Under the pieces are notes generated by a model. The model made no database searches and had not been told where the DNA came from. It saw nothing but the letters and a program-made list of their open reading frames with translations. Below are positions 27,135 through 34,678 of a DNA stretch of 53,245 nucleotides, piece by piece. Every line of letters starts with the position of its first letter. The stretch's first letter is position 1. Position numbers and translations under genes: made by a program. This stretch comes from Chryseobacterium sp. BGARF1 (GTDB lineage Bacteria; Bacteroidota; Bacteroidia; Flavobacteriales; Weeksellaceae), in NCBI RefSeq assembly GCF_001677955.1, contig NZ_LELA01000050.1, positions 1 through 53,245 on the forward strand, given 5' to 3'.

Positions 27135-28274
27135 ATGAAAATATCACTCAACAAACGAGCTTTGAAAGATGGACGAATTAGTCTTTCGATTGAATATTAT
27201 CGTGGCTCGGAAATTAATGAAGAAGGTAAAAGACGACATCTCAGAAGTTTCGAGAATTTAGATACCTATTTATTCGGTAATCCTAAGACTTCTGCACAAA
27301 AGAAACAGAATAAAGAAGGACTTGAATTTGCAGAAAATGTGCTCTCAATCCGGAAAGCAGAGTATGTTCAAGGTAAGTTCGATTTAAAGAACACAACAAA
27401 GTCAAAACGTACCTTCCTGAATTATTTTGAAGAAAAAACTGAGGAAAAGCAAAAGCAAGATTCTTCAAACAATTATGGCAATTGGTTTTCTACGTTACAA
27501 CATCTTAATAAAATCATTTCCAAAAATTTAACCTTCGATGAAGTTGACGAAGCTTTGATTAAAAAAGTTCGCCATTATTTTGATCATGTTGCCCGGACAA
27601 AAAGTGACTTACCATTATCTCAAAATTCCAAATATTCTTATTTCAACAAATTTAAAGCAGCTTTAAGAAGTGCATTTGATGATGGATATCTATCAATTAA
27701 CTATGCTTCGAAGGTAAAATCTTTTGAACAGGCAGAAAGCCAACGAGAATATTTGACTTTTGAAGAATTACAATCTTTAGCGAAAGCAGATTGTAAATAT
27801 CCTATTTTAAAAAAAGCTTTTTTATTTTCATGCTTATCTGGTCTTCGCTGGTCAGATATTAATACATTGATTTGGTCTGAAGTTCGAGATGAAGGAGAGT
27901 TTTCTAAAGTGAATTTCAGGCAGGTGAAAACTGATGGAGTAGAATATCTTTATATCTCTGCTCAAGCAAGGGAATTACTTGGTGAAAGGCACGATCAGCT
28001 GGATCGAGTTTTTAGAGGATTGAAATATGGGATGACTTATAATACCGAAATTATCCGCTGGTGTAATCGTGCTGGAGTTCCTAAACACATTACTTTTCAT
28101 TCAGCTAGACATACAAATGCGGTACTTCTTCTGGAGAATGGTGCTGATATCTACACTGTTTCGAAAAGACTTGGCCATCGTGAAATTAGAACTACCGCTA
28201 TCTATGCAAAAATAGTGGACACTAAGATGAAAGAAGCTGCTGAGATGATACCAACATTAAAAATTAACTTTTAA
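27135..28274 (+). CDS. Tyrosine recombinase (site-specific integrase)
   Basis: Catalyses integration and excision of the element. Phage-integrase SAM-like core-binding domain lies at about 105-205, the catalytic domain at about 210-375. Catalytic residues are all visible: R238 (SGLRWSD), H322-SA-R325 (FHSARHT), H348 (LGHREIRTT) and nucleophile Y357 (AIYAKI). Length 379 is typical of Bacteroidota element integrases with an N-terminal Arm-DNA-binding domain (residues 1-75, SIEYYRGSEINEEGKRR). Its place immediately after mnmE identifies mnmE as the target. Confidence 0.94.
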   Translation: MKISLNKRALKDGRISLSIEYYRGSEINEEGKRRHLRSFENLDTYLFGNPKTSAQKKQNKEGLEFAENVLSIRKAEYVQGKFDLKNTTKSKRTFLNYFEEKTEEKQKQDSSNNYGNWFSTLQHLNKIISKNLTFDEVDEALIKKVRHYFDHVARTKSDLPLSQNSKYSYFNKFKAALRSAFDDGYLSINYASKVKSFEQAESQREYLTFEELQSLAKADCKYPILKKAFLFSCLSGLRWSDINTLIWSEVRDEGEFSKVNFRQVKTDGVEYLYISAQARELLGERHDQLDRVFRGLKYGMTYNTEIIRWCNRAGVPKHITFHSARHTNAVLLLENGADIYTVSKRLGHREIRTTAIYAKIVDTKMKEAAEMIPTLKINF

Positions 28275-28285
28275 AATATTTAAAG

Positions 28286-29206
28286 ATGGAAATTTTATTT
28301 TACGGAAATGGGAAAAGGATGATTAAGTATTATAGCTTAATTATAATTTGTCTTTTAGTTTTAAGTGGATTAAATCTGTACTATTTACCAAATTTTAAGT
28401 TGTTAATGCTTGTTGTCTTAGTGTTAATTCTAGTCTATTTTGCAATTGTAGTCAAACTAGTTTTTGGAAAATTTATAGAATCAGGACTTAATGATATATT
28501 TTCAACGGAATTTAATAGAATGCGAACATTTATCTTCTTAGGAATTTTTGTAATGATTTATATTTCGTTTGGACTTCTTCAAGAACCAATATTGTATATA
28601 AGTGGCTTTAGTCTAGTATATATTCAAAATTCATTGGCTATAACTGGTTTAGCGATTTGTGTTGGTTTAACTGACGTAATGTATAAAACCATTACTATTG
28701 ATTTTACACAAACTTATGATGGTTTAAATAATTTAAATTATACTGAAGTAAGCAATTCTGATAACAAGCGTGGGACATTGAATATAATGTATTATTGTTT
28801 TGCAAATAATCCAAAAGAAGCAAAAAAGGGATTTAAAGCTCTAATTGCTACTTCAAAACCTGATTTAAATGATGTACAAGAGTACAATATAAAAGAAGAT
28901 AAATTAATCTTTCTTTACGATTCTCTTAGAAAATACGAGATTATTAGAGATTCTACTACTTATGATTTTTTTAAAGATTCTTTTCTCAGAAAACCAATAA
29001 TTGTGGATATGAATTATTCCGACTTGTATTTATTTTATAAGCTATTCGTGGAAACATACTCAGTTAAAATAACAATGAAAAAATTTTGCACTTTCTTTTT
29101 ACAAAACAGCTCAGGAGTGTTCGATTATGCAACATTTAGGAAAGAAGGGCGTAGGCAAAAAGAACCTAGAAAGACAGAGGTATTAGAAGATATTTTTGAT
29201 ATTTAA
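28286..29206 (+). CDS. Membrane protein of unknown function, 306 aa
   Basis: I do not recognise it. Four hydrophobic spans occupy residues about 12-130 (for example YYSLIIICLLVLSGLNLYYL and LLMLVVLVLILVYFAIVVKL), followed by a soluble domain of about 175 residues with FKALIATSKPDLNDVQEY and a basic tail (KEGRRQKEPRKTEVLEDIFDI, partly). It starts 11 bases after the integrase stop, so it may be cotranscribed with it, and it ends at a strong terminator. Position next to the integrase suggests an element-maintenance or exclusion role, which is inference only. Confidence 0.65.
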   Translation: MEILFYGNGKRMIKYYSLIIICLLVLSGLNLYYLPNFKLLMLVVLVLILVYFAIVVKLVFGKFIESGLNDIFSTEFNRMRTFIFLGIFVMIYISFGLLQEPILYISGFSLVYIQNSLAITGLAICVGLTDVMYKTITIDFTQTYDGLNNLNYTEVSNSDNKRGTLNIMYYCFANNPKEAKKGFKALIATSKPDLNDVQEYNIKEDKLIFLYDSLRKYEIIRDSTTYDFFKDSFLRKPIIVDMNYSDLYLFYKLFVETYSVKITMKKFCTFFLQNSSGVFDYATFRKEGRRQKEPRKTEVLEDIFDI

Positions 29207-29215
29207 TTTTCTTTT

Positions 29216-29265
29216 GGTAACAATAATATTATAAAGGTAACATGATACTATTGTTACCTTTTTTA
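29216..29265 (+). terminator. Hairpin terminator after the membrane protein gene
   Basis: GGTAACAATA pairs with TATTGTTACC over a loop of about 24 bases that contains another GGTAAC, then TTTTTT. The repeated GGTAAC could also be a binding site. Confidence 0.7.
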
Positions 29266-29311
29266 CTTTCCTATAGTACAACTTTGCTGCATAATTACAA
29301 TAATTACAGCA

Positions 29312-29593
29312 ATGGAAAGCGACCTTATTCTACACAAGCTCAACAGAATTGAAAAACACATTTTCGCACTGAAACCAATCCTTAATGTCGAAGAGCTGGC
29401 AGATTACACTGGATTCAAAAAATCATATATCTACAAACTCGTACACGAAAATCTCATCCCTTTTTCGAAACCTAATGGTAAAGTATTATTTTTTGAACGT
29501 AAAAAAGTTGATGAATTTTTACTTCAAAACGCGACGAAATCGAAAGACGAAATCGAGAGAGAAGCCATAGAGTTTTCTTTAAAGAAAAAGTGA
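29312..29593 (+). CDS. Excisionase-like helix-turn-helix DNA-binding protein
   Basis: A 93-residue protein of the MerR/excisionase (HTH_17) type common in Bacteroidota elements. After a short helix (LHKLNRIEKHIFALK) comes the winged HTH: LNVEELADYTGFKKSYIYKLV, wing GKVLFFERKKVDEFLL. It lies 7 bases before the RepB gene, so the pair is an operon. In related elements such proteins direct excision or regulate the mobilization genes; which one applies here is not known. Confidence 0.87.
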   Translation: MESDLILHKLNRIEKHIFALKPILNVEELADYTGFKKSYIYKLVHENLIPFSKPNGKVLFFERKKVDEFLLQNATKSKDEIEREAIEFSLKKK

Positions 29594-29600
29594 TTTTACT

Positions 29601-30590
29601 GTGAATAGTAAGAAATTTTTTATACCAGTAGAAAGAAAGAAGGTACTTATTTCTAATGATTTTAGAGAAATCCTCATCACCCAAGACACAACGATTATTG
29701 AGCAGCGTCTCATTGTTATGATACTTTCCTCAATCAAGGATGAACAATCAATGTTTATCTCTGTAAAAAGCCCCATTGATCTTGGAGTTCAAACACAGCT
29801 TTCATTTGATGATTGTTTTGATGGCTGGGCTAATCAGGGAACTGTAAACTTTATCATTCCGTTGAAAGATTTAAATCCTGAGAGAAAGATGAAAAATAAA
29901 TCCATTAAAACCGCACTGATTAACATGACAAATATTAATTGGCTGCAATTGAAAGACGAATCCATTAATGGGTATAAAGCTGTTCCGTTTATTTTAGAAC
30001 CAGGCTGGAATCGTAGTAATATCTTCTTCAAAATGGATAAAGCAGTGATGAAGCATTTGCTGAATATGAGCCATTATTTTCCATTAAGAAAAGATTTACC
30101 GTATAAAGCTTCATCAACGAATACTTTAAGGTTTTTGATGTGGATTCTTAAGTTTAGAAAATTTGGAGGAGTGACGATGGCGTATTCGCAGGTTTTGAAA
30201 GAGCTTTATATTCCAAATGACAAATATGACGGGCGATCTCGTTTTGAAAGAGATTTTCTTATGAATATAAAAGCCGATTTAGATTTTTGTAATGATTTAA
30301 GTTTTAATTATTCTTACAAAGAAGACAAGTATTCTTTTGCTATTTACGATACTGGAAAGACAGTGGGAGTTCATGAAAAGTTTAAAACATTAAATGATCT
30401 CCAAATAGATCGAGCATTAAAATATATTAAGAAAAAACGTGAATTAGACGAAGCTCAAATAAGAGTCTTAAAAAGCCTTTACTTGCTAAGAGGGTATGAT
30501 AAGCTTGCGAAGAGGATAAAGAGCAAAATAAGTCCTTCTTACAAAGGCCAAGATTACATAAAAGCTGTTTTAGTTTTACTTGAAAAATAA
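29601..30590 (+). CDS. Plasmid-type replication initiator (RepB/Rep_3 family)
   Basis: Initiates rolling or theta replication from iterons. The 329-residue protein has two winged-helix domains as in Rep_3 initiators: N-terminal block QDTTIIEQRLIVMILSSIK near residue 30 and a second domain around RFLMWILKFRKFGGVTMAYSQVLKELYIP (in parts) near 165-195. GTG at 29601 is the start, 7 bases after the HTH gene. Six iterons lie directly downstream of the stop, which strongly supports the assignment. A replicating stage gives an excised element time to be mobilized. Confidence 0.87.
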   Translation: MNSKKFFIPVERKKVLISNDFREILITQDTTIIEQRLIVMILSSIKDEQSMFISVKSPIDLGVQTQLSFDDCFDGWANQGTVNFIIPLKDLNPERKMKNKSIKTALINMTNINWLQLKDESINGYKAVPFILEPGWNRSNIFFKMDKAVMKHLLNMSHYFPLRKDLPYKASSTNTLRFLMWILKFRKFGGVTMAYSQVLKELYIPNDKYDGRSRFERDFLMNIKADLDFCNDLSFNYSYKEDKYSFAIYDTGKTVGVHEKFKTLNDLQIDRALKYIKKKRELDEAQIRVLKSLYLLRGYDKLAKRIKSKISPSYKGQDYIKAVLVLLEK

Positions 30591-30981
30591 AACACGACTT
30601 TATCTCCGGAACTTGGGATTTTATCTCCGGAAAGCGAGACTTTATCTCTGAAAAAGTGGACTTTATCTCCGGAAAAGTGAACTTTATCTCCGAAAAACGA
30701 GATTTTATCTCCGATTTTTCAATTTTAAAAATGCGAAAAGCTCTTTATTCATGGCGGTTTCGAGAGATTGAAAATTTACCCCTTAATTATATTAATGTTA
30801 TTAATTATTCTAATGTTATTAATTAAATTAATGAATATGGATAAAAACAACATATTTATACTACTGATAATCAATTGTTTAAAAATAGTTTATTTGAGAA
30901 TAAAAGTGGGTTTTATCTCCGAAAGTGATTTTTTGCTTTAGAAAAGAAAAAAAATAAAGAATTAGTAAAAAAGAAGAAAAA
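30591..30981. other. Origin region between rep and the primase-like gene
   Basis: This 391-base gap holds six iterons, an AT-rich block with repeated TTATTAAT-type motifs (30780-30830) and a seventh iteron core at 30912. No protein-coding potential was seen. Confidence 0.75.
30597..30722 (+). repeat. Iteron array: six 21-bp direct repeats (candidate replication origin)
   Basis: The core TTTATCTC(C/T)G begins at 30599, 30620, 30641, 30662, 30683 and 30704, exactly 21 bases apart (about two helical turns). A further copy begins at 30912. The consensus is close to GACTTTATCTCCGGAAAAGTG. The 3' side is AT-rich (30770-30900), a possible unwinding element. Confidence 0.9.
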
Positions 30982-31806
30982 ATGAACATACAGCAGGCAA
31001 AGAATATTTCTATCAAGAGTATCATGGAAAGTTTCTCTCTTTTTCCGAGCAAAGGCAATGATAGAACAGCTTTTTATTTTGCGCTGGATCGTGAAGAAAG
31101 AACCCCTAGTCTTTCGGTGAATTTCGTAGGGAATACAGCTTTTGATTTTGGGACAGGAAAGAAGTTTGATAATGTCTCGTTAGTTCAAGCGATTAAACAA
31201 TGTTCGATCTCAGATGCTTTAAAATATATCGCTGGTTTAGATCATGCATTTGCAAAAGAAAAAATTACTCTAGAAAGAGAAACTAGCTTTGAAATTTTAA
31301 CAATTAAAGATCTTGAGCACCCCGCATTAATTCAATATTTATATAGCAGAAAAATAAATTTCGAAACTAATTATTTACGAGAAATTCATTACGAAATTTC
31401 AGGTAAAAAGTATTTTGGTATAGCTTTCGAAAATAATTCTGGTGGCATTGAAATTCGGAATAAATATGCAAAGCTCTGCCTTGGAAAAAAAGATATTTCC
31501 ATTTTCGAAAATAATTCAAGTACTCTTCAAATTTTTGAAGGTTTTATGGATTTTATGTCTTTCAAAAAGATGGAAGAAATTTTCGGAAATCCGTCGGCTG
31601 ATTATGTTGTTTTGAATTCTATATCGCTAATCTATTTACTTGAAAAAATGATAAAAAAGTATGAGAAAGTTGAGTTGTATCTCGATAATGATAATGCTGG
31701 AGATAAAGGAACTATTGAACTAAAAAACATATTTCCTAATGCAAGTGATCAAAGGGGCTTGTACAAAGAATTTAAAGATATCAATGATTTTTTAATGAGT
31801 AGATAG
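30982..31806 (+). CDS. Toprim domain protein (DNA primase-like)
   Basis: Likely synthesises primers for the element's replication or transfer. The N-terminal 80 residues resemble the zinc-binding/CHC2-like fold of DnaG (SLSVNFVGNTAFDFGTGKK) but lack the cysteines. The Toprim core is visible: E186 in LQIFEGFMDFMSF and D235-N-D237 in LYLDNDNAGDKG, the acidic metal-binding triad. Length 274 is typical of element-encoded CHC2/Toprim proteins next to rep and mob genes in Bacteroidota. Confidence 0.85.
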   Translation: MNIQQAKNISIKSIMESFSLFPSKGNDRTAFYFALDREERTPSLSVNFVGNTAFDFGTGKKFDNVSLVQAIKQCSISDALKYIAGLDHAFAKEKITLERETSFEILTIKDLEHPALIQYLYSRKINFETNYLREIHYEISGKKYFGIAFENNSGGIEIRNKYAKLCLGKKDISIFENNSSTLQIFEGFMDFMSFKKMEEIFGNPSADYVVLNSISLIYLLEKMIKKYEKVELYLDNDNAGDKGTIELKNIFPNASDQRGLYKEFKDINDFLMSR

Positions 31807-31820
31807 GGGGTCGTTGTATA

Positions 31821-31881
31821 GCGAGATGTGCCTTTGTGCCCACAAACCTTTCAGATTTGCGCTCCCTAAAGGCGATCTCGC
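31821..31881 (+). promoter_or_regulatory. Candidate origin of transfer (oriT)
   Basis: A GCGAGAT (31821-31827) / ATCTCGC (31875-31881) inverted repeat encloses a TTTGTG CC CACAAA hairpin (31833-31846). It is the only structured, GC-richer spot between primase and mobC, where oriT lies in related elements. The nick site cannot be identified from sequence alone. Confidence 0.45.
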
Positions 31882-31942
31882 TTTTTCTCCCGAAGGTCGC
31901 AAAAGGAAGAATCGCTTTCAGTGATTAAATAAAAATTCAACA

Positions 31943-32239
31943 ATGAAAAATGAATTTATAAAAATAAGAGTGTCTCGAATTGAGAAGAAAATTATTGAAA
32001 GAAAATCTAACAAAGCCGGGCTTTCAGTTTCTGAATTTGTACGTCGTTTAGCTTTTGAAAAAGAGTTGAAAAGCAGGCTCAGTGAAGAAGAAATAGAATG
32101 CTATAAATCTCTTTCAAAGTATGCGGATAATTTTAGAAGAATCTCGAATCTTTTTAAGCTTGGAGATGTTACCGGAATGAAACAAGAAACCATGGAAGTG
32201 GGAAGATTAATTCGTGAACATTTGAAGAAGTTTCAATAA
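31943..32239 (+). CDS. MobC-type relaxosome accessory protein (ribbon-helix-helix)
   Basis: Binds oriT DNA and helps the relaxase open it. The 98-residue basic protein starts with a ribbon-helix-helix fold (FIKIRVSRIEKKIIERKSNKAGLSVSEFVRR, read as two segments) followed by a helical MobC tail (YADNFRRISNLFKLGDVTGM). It is 24 bases before the relaxase gene and closes the classic MobC-MobA pair. Confidence 0.88.
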   Translation: MKNEFIKIRVSRIEKKIIERKSNKAGLSVSEFVRRLAFEKELKSRLSEEEIECYKSLSKYADNFRRISNLFKLGDVTGMKQETMEVGRLIREHLKKFQ

Positions 32240-32263
32240 TTAATAGTCGGAAAAAACAATGTT

Positions 32264-33133
32264 ATGATAGGAATGGCACAATCCTGCAAAGGTGGCGCAG
32301 CTTTGGGAAATTATGTGATGCAAGATGAAAAGGGCTATGAACTTTGTCGAAATGGTGTTTGTGGTGAGAATTCTAAAGAAATTCTGCAGGAAATGAAGAT
32401 TATTCAGGATTTGAATCAGAATGCTCAAAATAAAACTTTTTCATTGGTTTTCTCACCCGAAAAATCAGAAGGACAAAAACTTTCCAACAAGGAGCTTCGT
32501 GAAATTACAAGAGATTTTATGAAAAAACTAAATATTGATCCGGAAAAGCAACAGTTTATCGCTTTTGTACATACCGAGAAGTCTCATAAGCATATTCATA
32601 TTATTGCAAATAGAGTTCAGGACAACGGTAAATTAATTTCGGATCATTTTATTGGTAAAAAAGCACAATGGGCTGCACATGAGGTTGCGAAAGAAAAAGG
32701 ATTAATCTCTGCCAAAGAGGTCATGATTAATAAACTTCAAACTATTGAACAAGGAAAAGATTTAGATAGAGCAGTAAAAAATGAAATCTTAAAAAAACAT
32801 GAATTTGTAATGAATCAAAATCCAAAATCAATGGAATTATATATGAAAAAGATGGAGGAGCTTGGAGTGAAAGTTACTCCCACTATTAATAAACAGGGAC
32901 AGATACAAGGACATCGTATGATGGATTTGGCGACTGGGAAAGATTTTAAAGCAAGTGAAGTGCATCGAAACTTGGGGTTGAAAAAAATAATGGAAAATGG
33001 TATTCCTTTTCAAGATTCTAATTTATCATTCACCAAGCCATTGGAAATTGTGCAAAATGTAGCATTAAAAATTTCAACAAAAATAATCAAGGAAATTGTA
33101 AAAAAGACAGTCTCTCAAGGAATGGGATATTAA
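32264..33133 (+). CDS. Relaxase/mobilization nuclease (MOBP/BmgA-like)
   Basis: Nicks oriT and leads the transferred strand. The N-terminal relaxase domain has the three-histidine motif: H103 (VHTEKS), then H108-K-H110-I-H112 and N116 (KHIHIIANRV). A catalytic Tyr lies near the N-terminus in LGNYVMQD. The 289-residue length is short; it lacks the primase or helicase tail of large relaxases. Start ATG at 32264. It is the only relaxase in the element, which supports mobilization in trans. Confidence 0.92.
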   Translation: MIGMAQSCKGGAALGNYVMQDEKGYELCRNGVCGENSKEILQEMKIIQDLNQNAQNKTFSLVFSPEKSEGQKLSNKELREITRDFMKKLNIDPEKQQFIAFVHTEKSHKHIHIIANRVQDNGKLISDHFIGKKAQWAAHEVAKEKGLISAKEVMINKLQTIEQGKDLDRAVKNEILKKHEFVMNQNPKSMELYMKKMEELGVKVTPTINKQGQIQGHRMMDLATGKDFKASEVHRNLGLKKIMENGIPFQDSNLSFTKPLEIVQNVALKISTKIIKEIVKKTVSQGMGY

Positions 33134-33142
33134 AATGAAACT

Positions 33143-33631
33143 ATGAAAGCAACACCAAAATTACAAGACACATTAGAAATATTTCTGGAACAAATTGATG
33201 GATTAGAAGCTTCTTTAAAAGAAATGAAAAATGTTTCGCCTAATCTATCTGCAAAAATTAACGAGCTTAAAACGATTAAGATTGAACCTGATTTGAAATA
33301 TTTACAAACGATACATGCTAGAAATATTTCAGAATTTTCTGAAGAAATAAACCGACTTACGCTATTGTTTGATCAAAATCAAACAAGTTTAAAAACCATT
33401 CTAAATGAAAATAAGCATAAAATAAGCCACTTCTACTTTTATATATTAATAGCTTCTTTGATAACTATTGGTGCTGTATATTTTGGAATAAAAGGAATGA
33501 ATTCTCAATCTCAATTAAAATCTCAAATTGAAAGAGTAAAGTCATACAATCAAGATTTAGAAGGTTTTATTGAACATTCTCAACAGTTAGAAAAATACAA
33601 TAAGTGGTTAGAAAAAAATAAGGCCAAATAG
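33143..33631 (+). CDS. Coiled-coil membrane protein of the mobilization operon (MobB-like)
   Basis: The 162-residue protein has long charged helices (about 5-90, LEIFLEQIDGLEASLKEMK; coiled coil), one membrane span at about 94-113 (FYFYILIASLITIGAVYFG) and a second coiled coil near the end (LEGFIEHSQQLEKYNKWLEK). It starts 9 bases after the relaxase stop. Similar small proteins occupy this position in Bacteroidota mobilizable elements; I infer a relaxosome-to-membrane role. Confidence 0.7.
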   Translation: MKATPKLQDTLEIFLEQIDGLEASLKEMKNVSPNLSAKINELKTIKIEPDLKYLQTIHARNISEFSEEINRLTLLFDQNQTSLKTILNENKHKISHFYFYILIASLITIGAVYFGIKGMNSQSQLKSQIERVKSYNQDLEGFIEHSQQLEKYNKWLEKNKAK

Positions 33632-33636
33632 AAATT

Positions 33637-34221
33637 TCAATCAATTTCATCAAAATTCTGATAAACAATATTGAGAACTTTGTTGTAATCGTATTGTCTT
33701 ACATAGCGATCAACCAAAAATAAGTAATGCTCTTTTGTAACTACTTTTGATTCATAAGGGATGAATTTTAAAAAATCGAAAAATTGAACATGCAAGTAGT
33801 TTTTCATTTCATCGGGAAATTCTTTTGTCCAAATGAGTTCCTCTAATATTTCATTATCTTGTTTTTTGGTATCAATTTCTTTCAAATTATCTTTTGTATC
33901 GAACAGTCTAAAGATATTATTCAAAATTCTTATATTACTGAAACCATAGCAATTCATCAGATCAACTAAGTCTTCATCTTTGATCTTTTTGCGGTAGCTA
34001 GCAATCGTTATCTTATAATATGAATTGATAATTTCATTATTCTTTTCTGTAGTCTGATTTTTGAGTAGGTCATAAAAATCGAGTAATGATTTCTGAATTT
34101 CGATTTCATCGTTATTCTTCGAGAAATTTGGTTTACTAACCTTTCCGAACAATGTTAGATTAATAAATTTTTGTAAAACAAAATGATAGTCTTCAACAAT
34201 AATTTCAGTAGTATTTTCCAT
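33637..34221 (-). CDS. Unknown protein, possible cassette gene, 194 aa
   Basis: Not recognised. ATG at 34221 gives 194 residues (MENTTEIIVEDYHFVLQKF...); the longer frame from the TTG at 34287 adds an unlikely hydrophobic start. The protein is helical and charged, with no motif I can name. It points opposite to the mobilization genes and is separated from them by only 5 bases at its 3' end. Upstream it is preceded by a 7-bp inverted repeat (CAGTTCC/GGAACTG, 34239-34280) and the large structured element at 34291-34430. Confidence 0.6.
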   Translation of the reverse strand: MENTTEIIVEDYHFVLQKFINLTLFGKVSKPNFSKNNDEIEIQKSLLDFYDLLKNQTTEKNNEIINSYYKITIASYRKKIKDEDLVDLMNCYGFSNIRILNNIFRLFDTKDNLKEIDTKKQDNEILEELIWTKEFPDEMKNYLHVQFFDFLKFIPYESKVVTKEHYLFLVDRYVRQYDYNKVLNIVYQNFDEID

Positions 34222-34290
34222 GATTGAGTAAGAAAATACAGTTCCGATATTTTCTATTAAAATGAAAAAGCGTGGAACTGAAGCCAATCT

Positions 34291-34430
34291 GTTACAGAGG
34301 TACTGCGAAGAACCCTAAACCCAGATATAAACTTACAGCCCACGCCATATAATGACATGGGCGTAAGCCTATCGAATTTGGGTTTATAGAAGATTCGCAG
34401 TTTTCTGTAACCAATACGATAGCTTACGCT
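34291..34430. other. Highly structured 140-nt element of unknown class
   Basis: Nested inverted repeats: GTTACAG 34291-34297 with CTGTAAC 34405-34411; CTGCGAA 34303-34309 with TTCGCAG 34394-34400; TAAACCCA 34316-34323 with TGGGTTTA 34379-34386; CTTAC 34332-34336 with GTAAG 34363-34367. A competing 13-pair match, 34361-34374 with 34417-34429, could form a pseudoknot. No RNA family was recognised. It stands between the unknown gene on the minus strand and the type IIG gene on the plus strand. It is not an attC in the classical sense: the end cores are in the wrong orientation. Confidence 0.7.
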
Positions 34431-34678
34431 TTAATTAAATTTTTTATTTTCTAGAACAAAGATAAGAATTCGATCTTGAAAAAATATCCCTGAAAATTTC
34501 GCAAATAAGAATTTTATCTTAATCCGCATCTAATTTTGGGTTGTAAATCACAAAAAAGTAAAAAAAACATTGATTATGCGGTTTCCCGTTTTTTCTTTTG
34601 TTTTCCTTTAGTTATATTTATCGATTATATAAAAATCAATTCAAGGATTACTTGATGATATGAATAATTAATAAAACC

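Noticed and set aside
30597..30722. CRISPR array
   Set aside because: The repeats are 21 bases apart with no unique spacers; the 12-base core is adjacent to a RepB gene, so iterons are the better reading.
34291..34411. Integron attC site
   Set aside because: The ends are GTTACAG and CTGTAAC, opposite in orientation to the expected RYYYAAC...GTTRRRY cores, and there is no integron integrase in the window.
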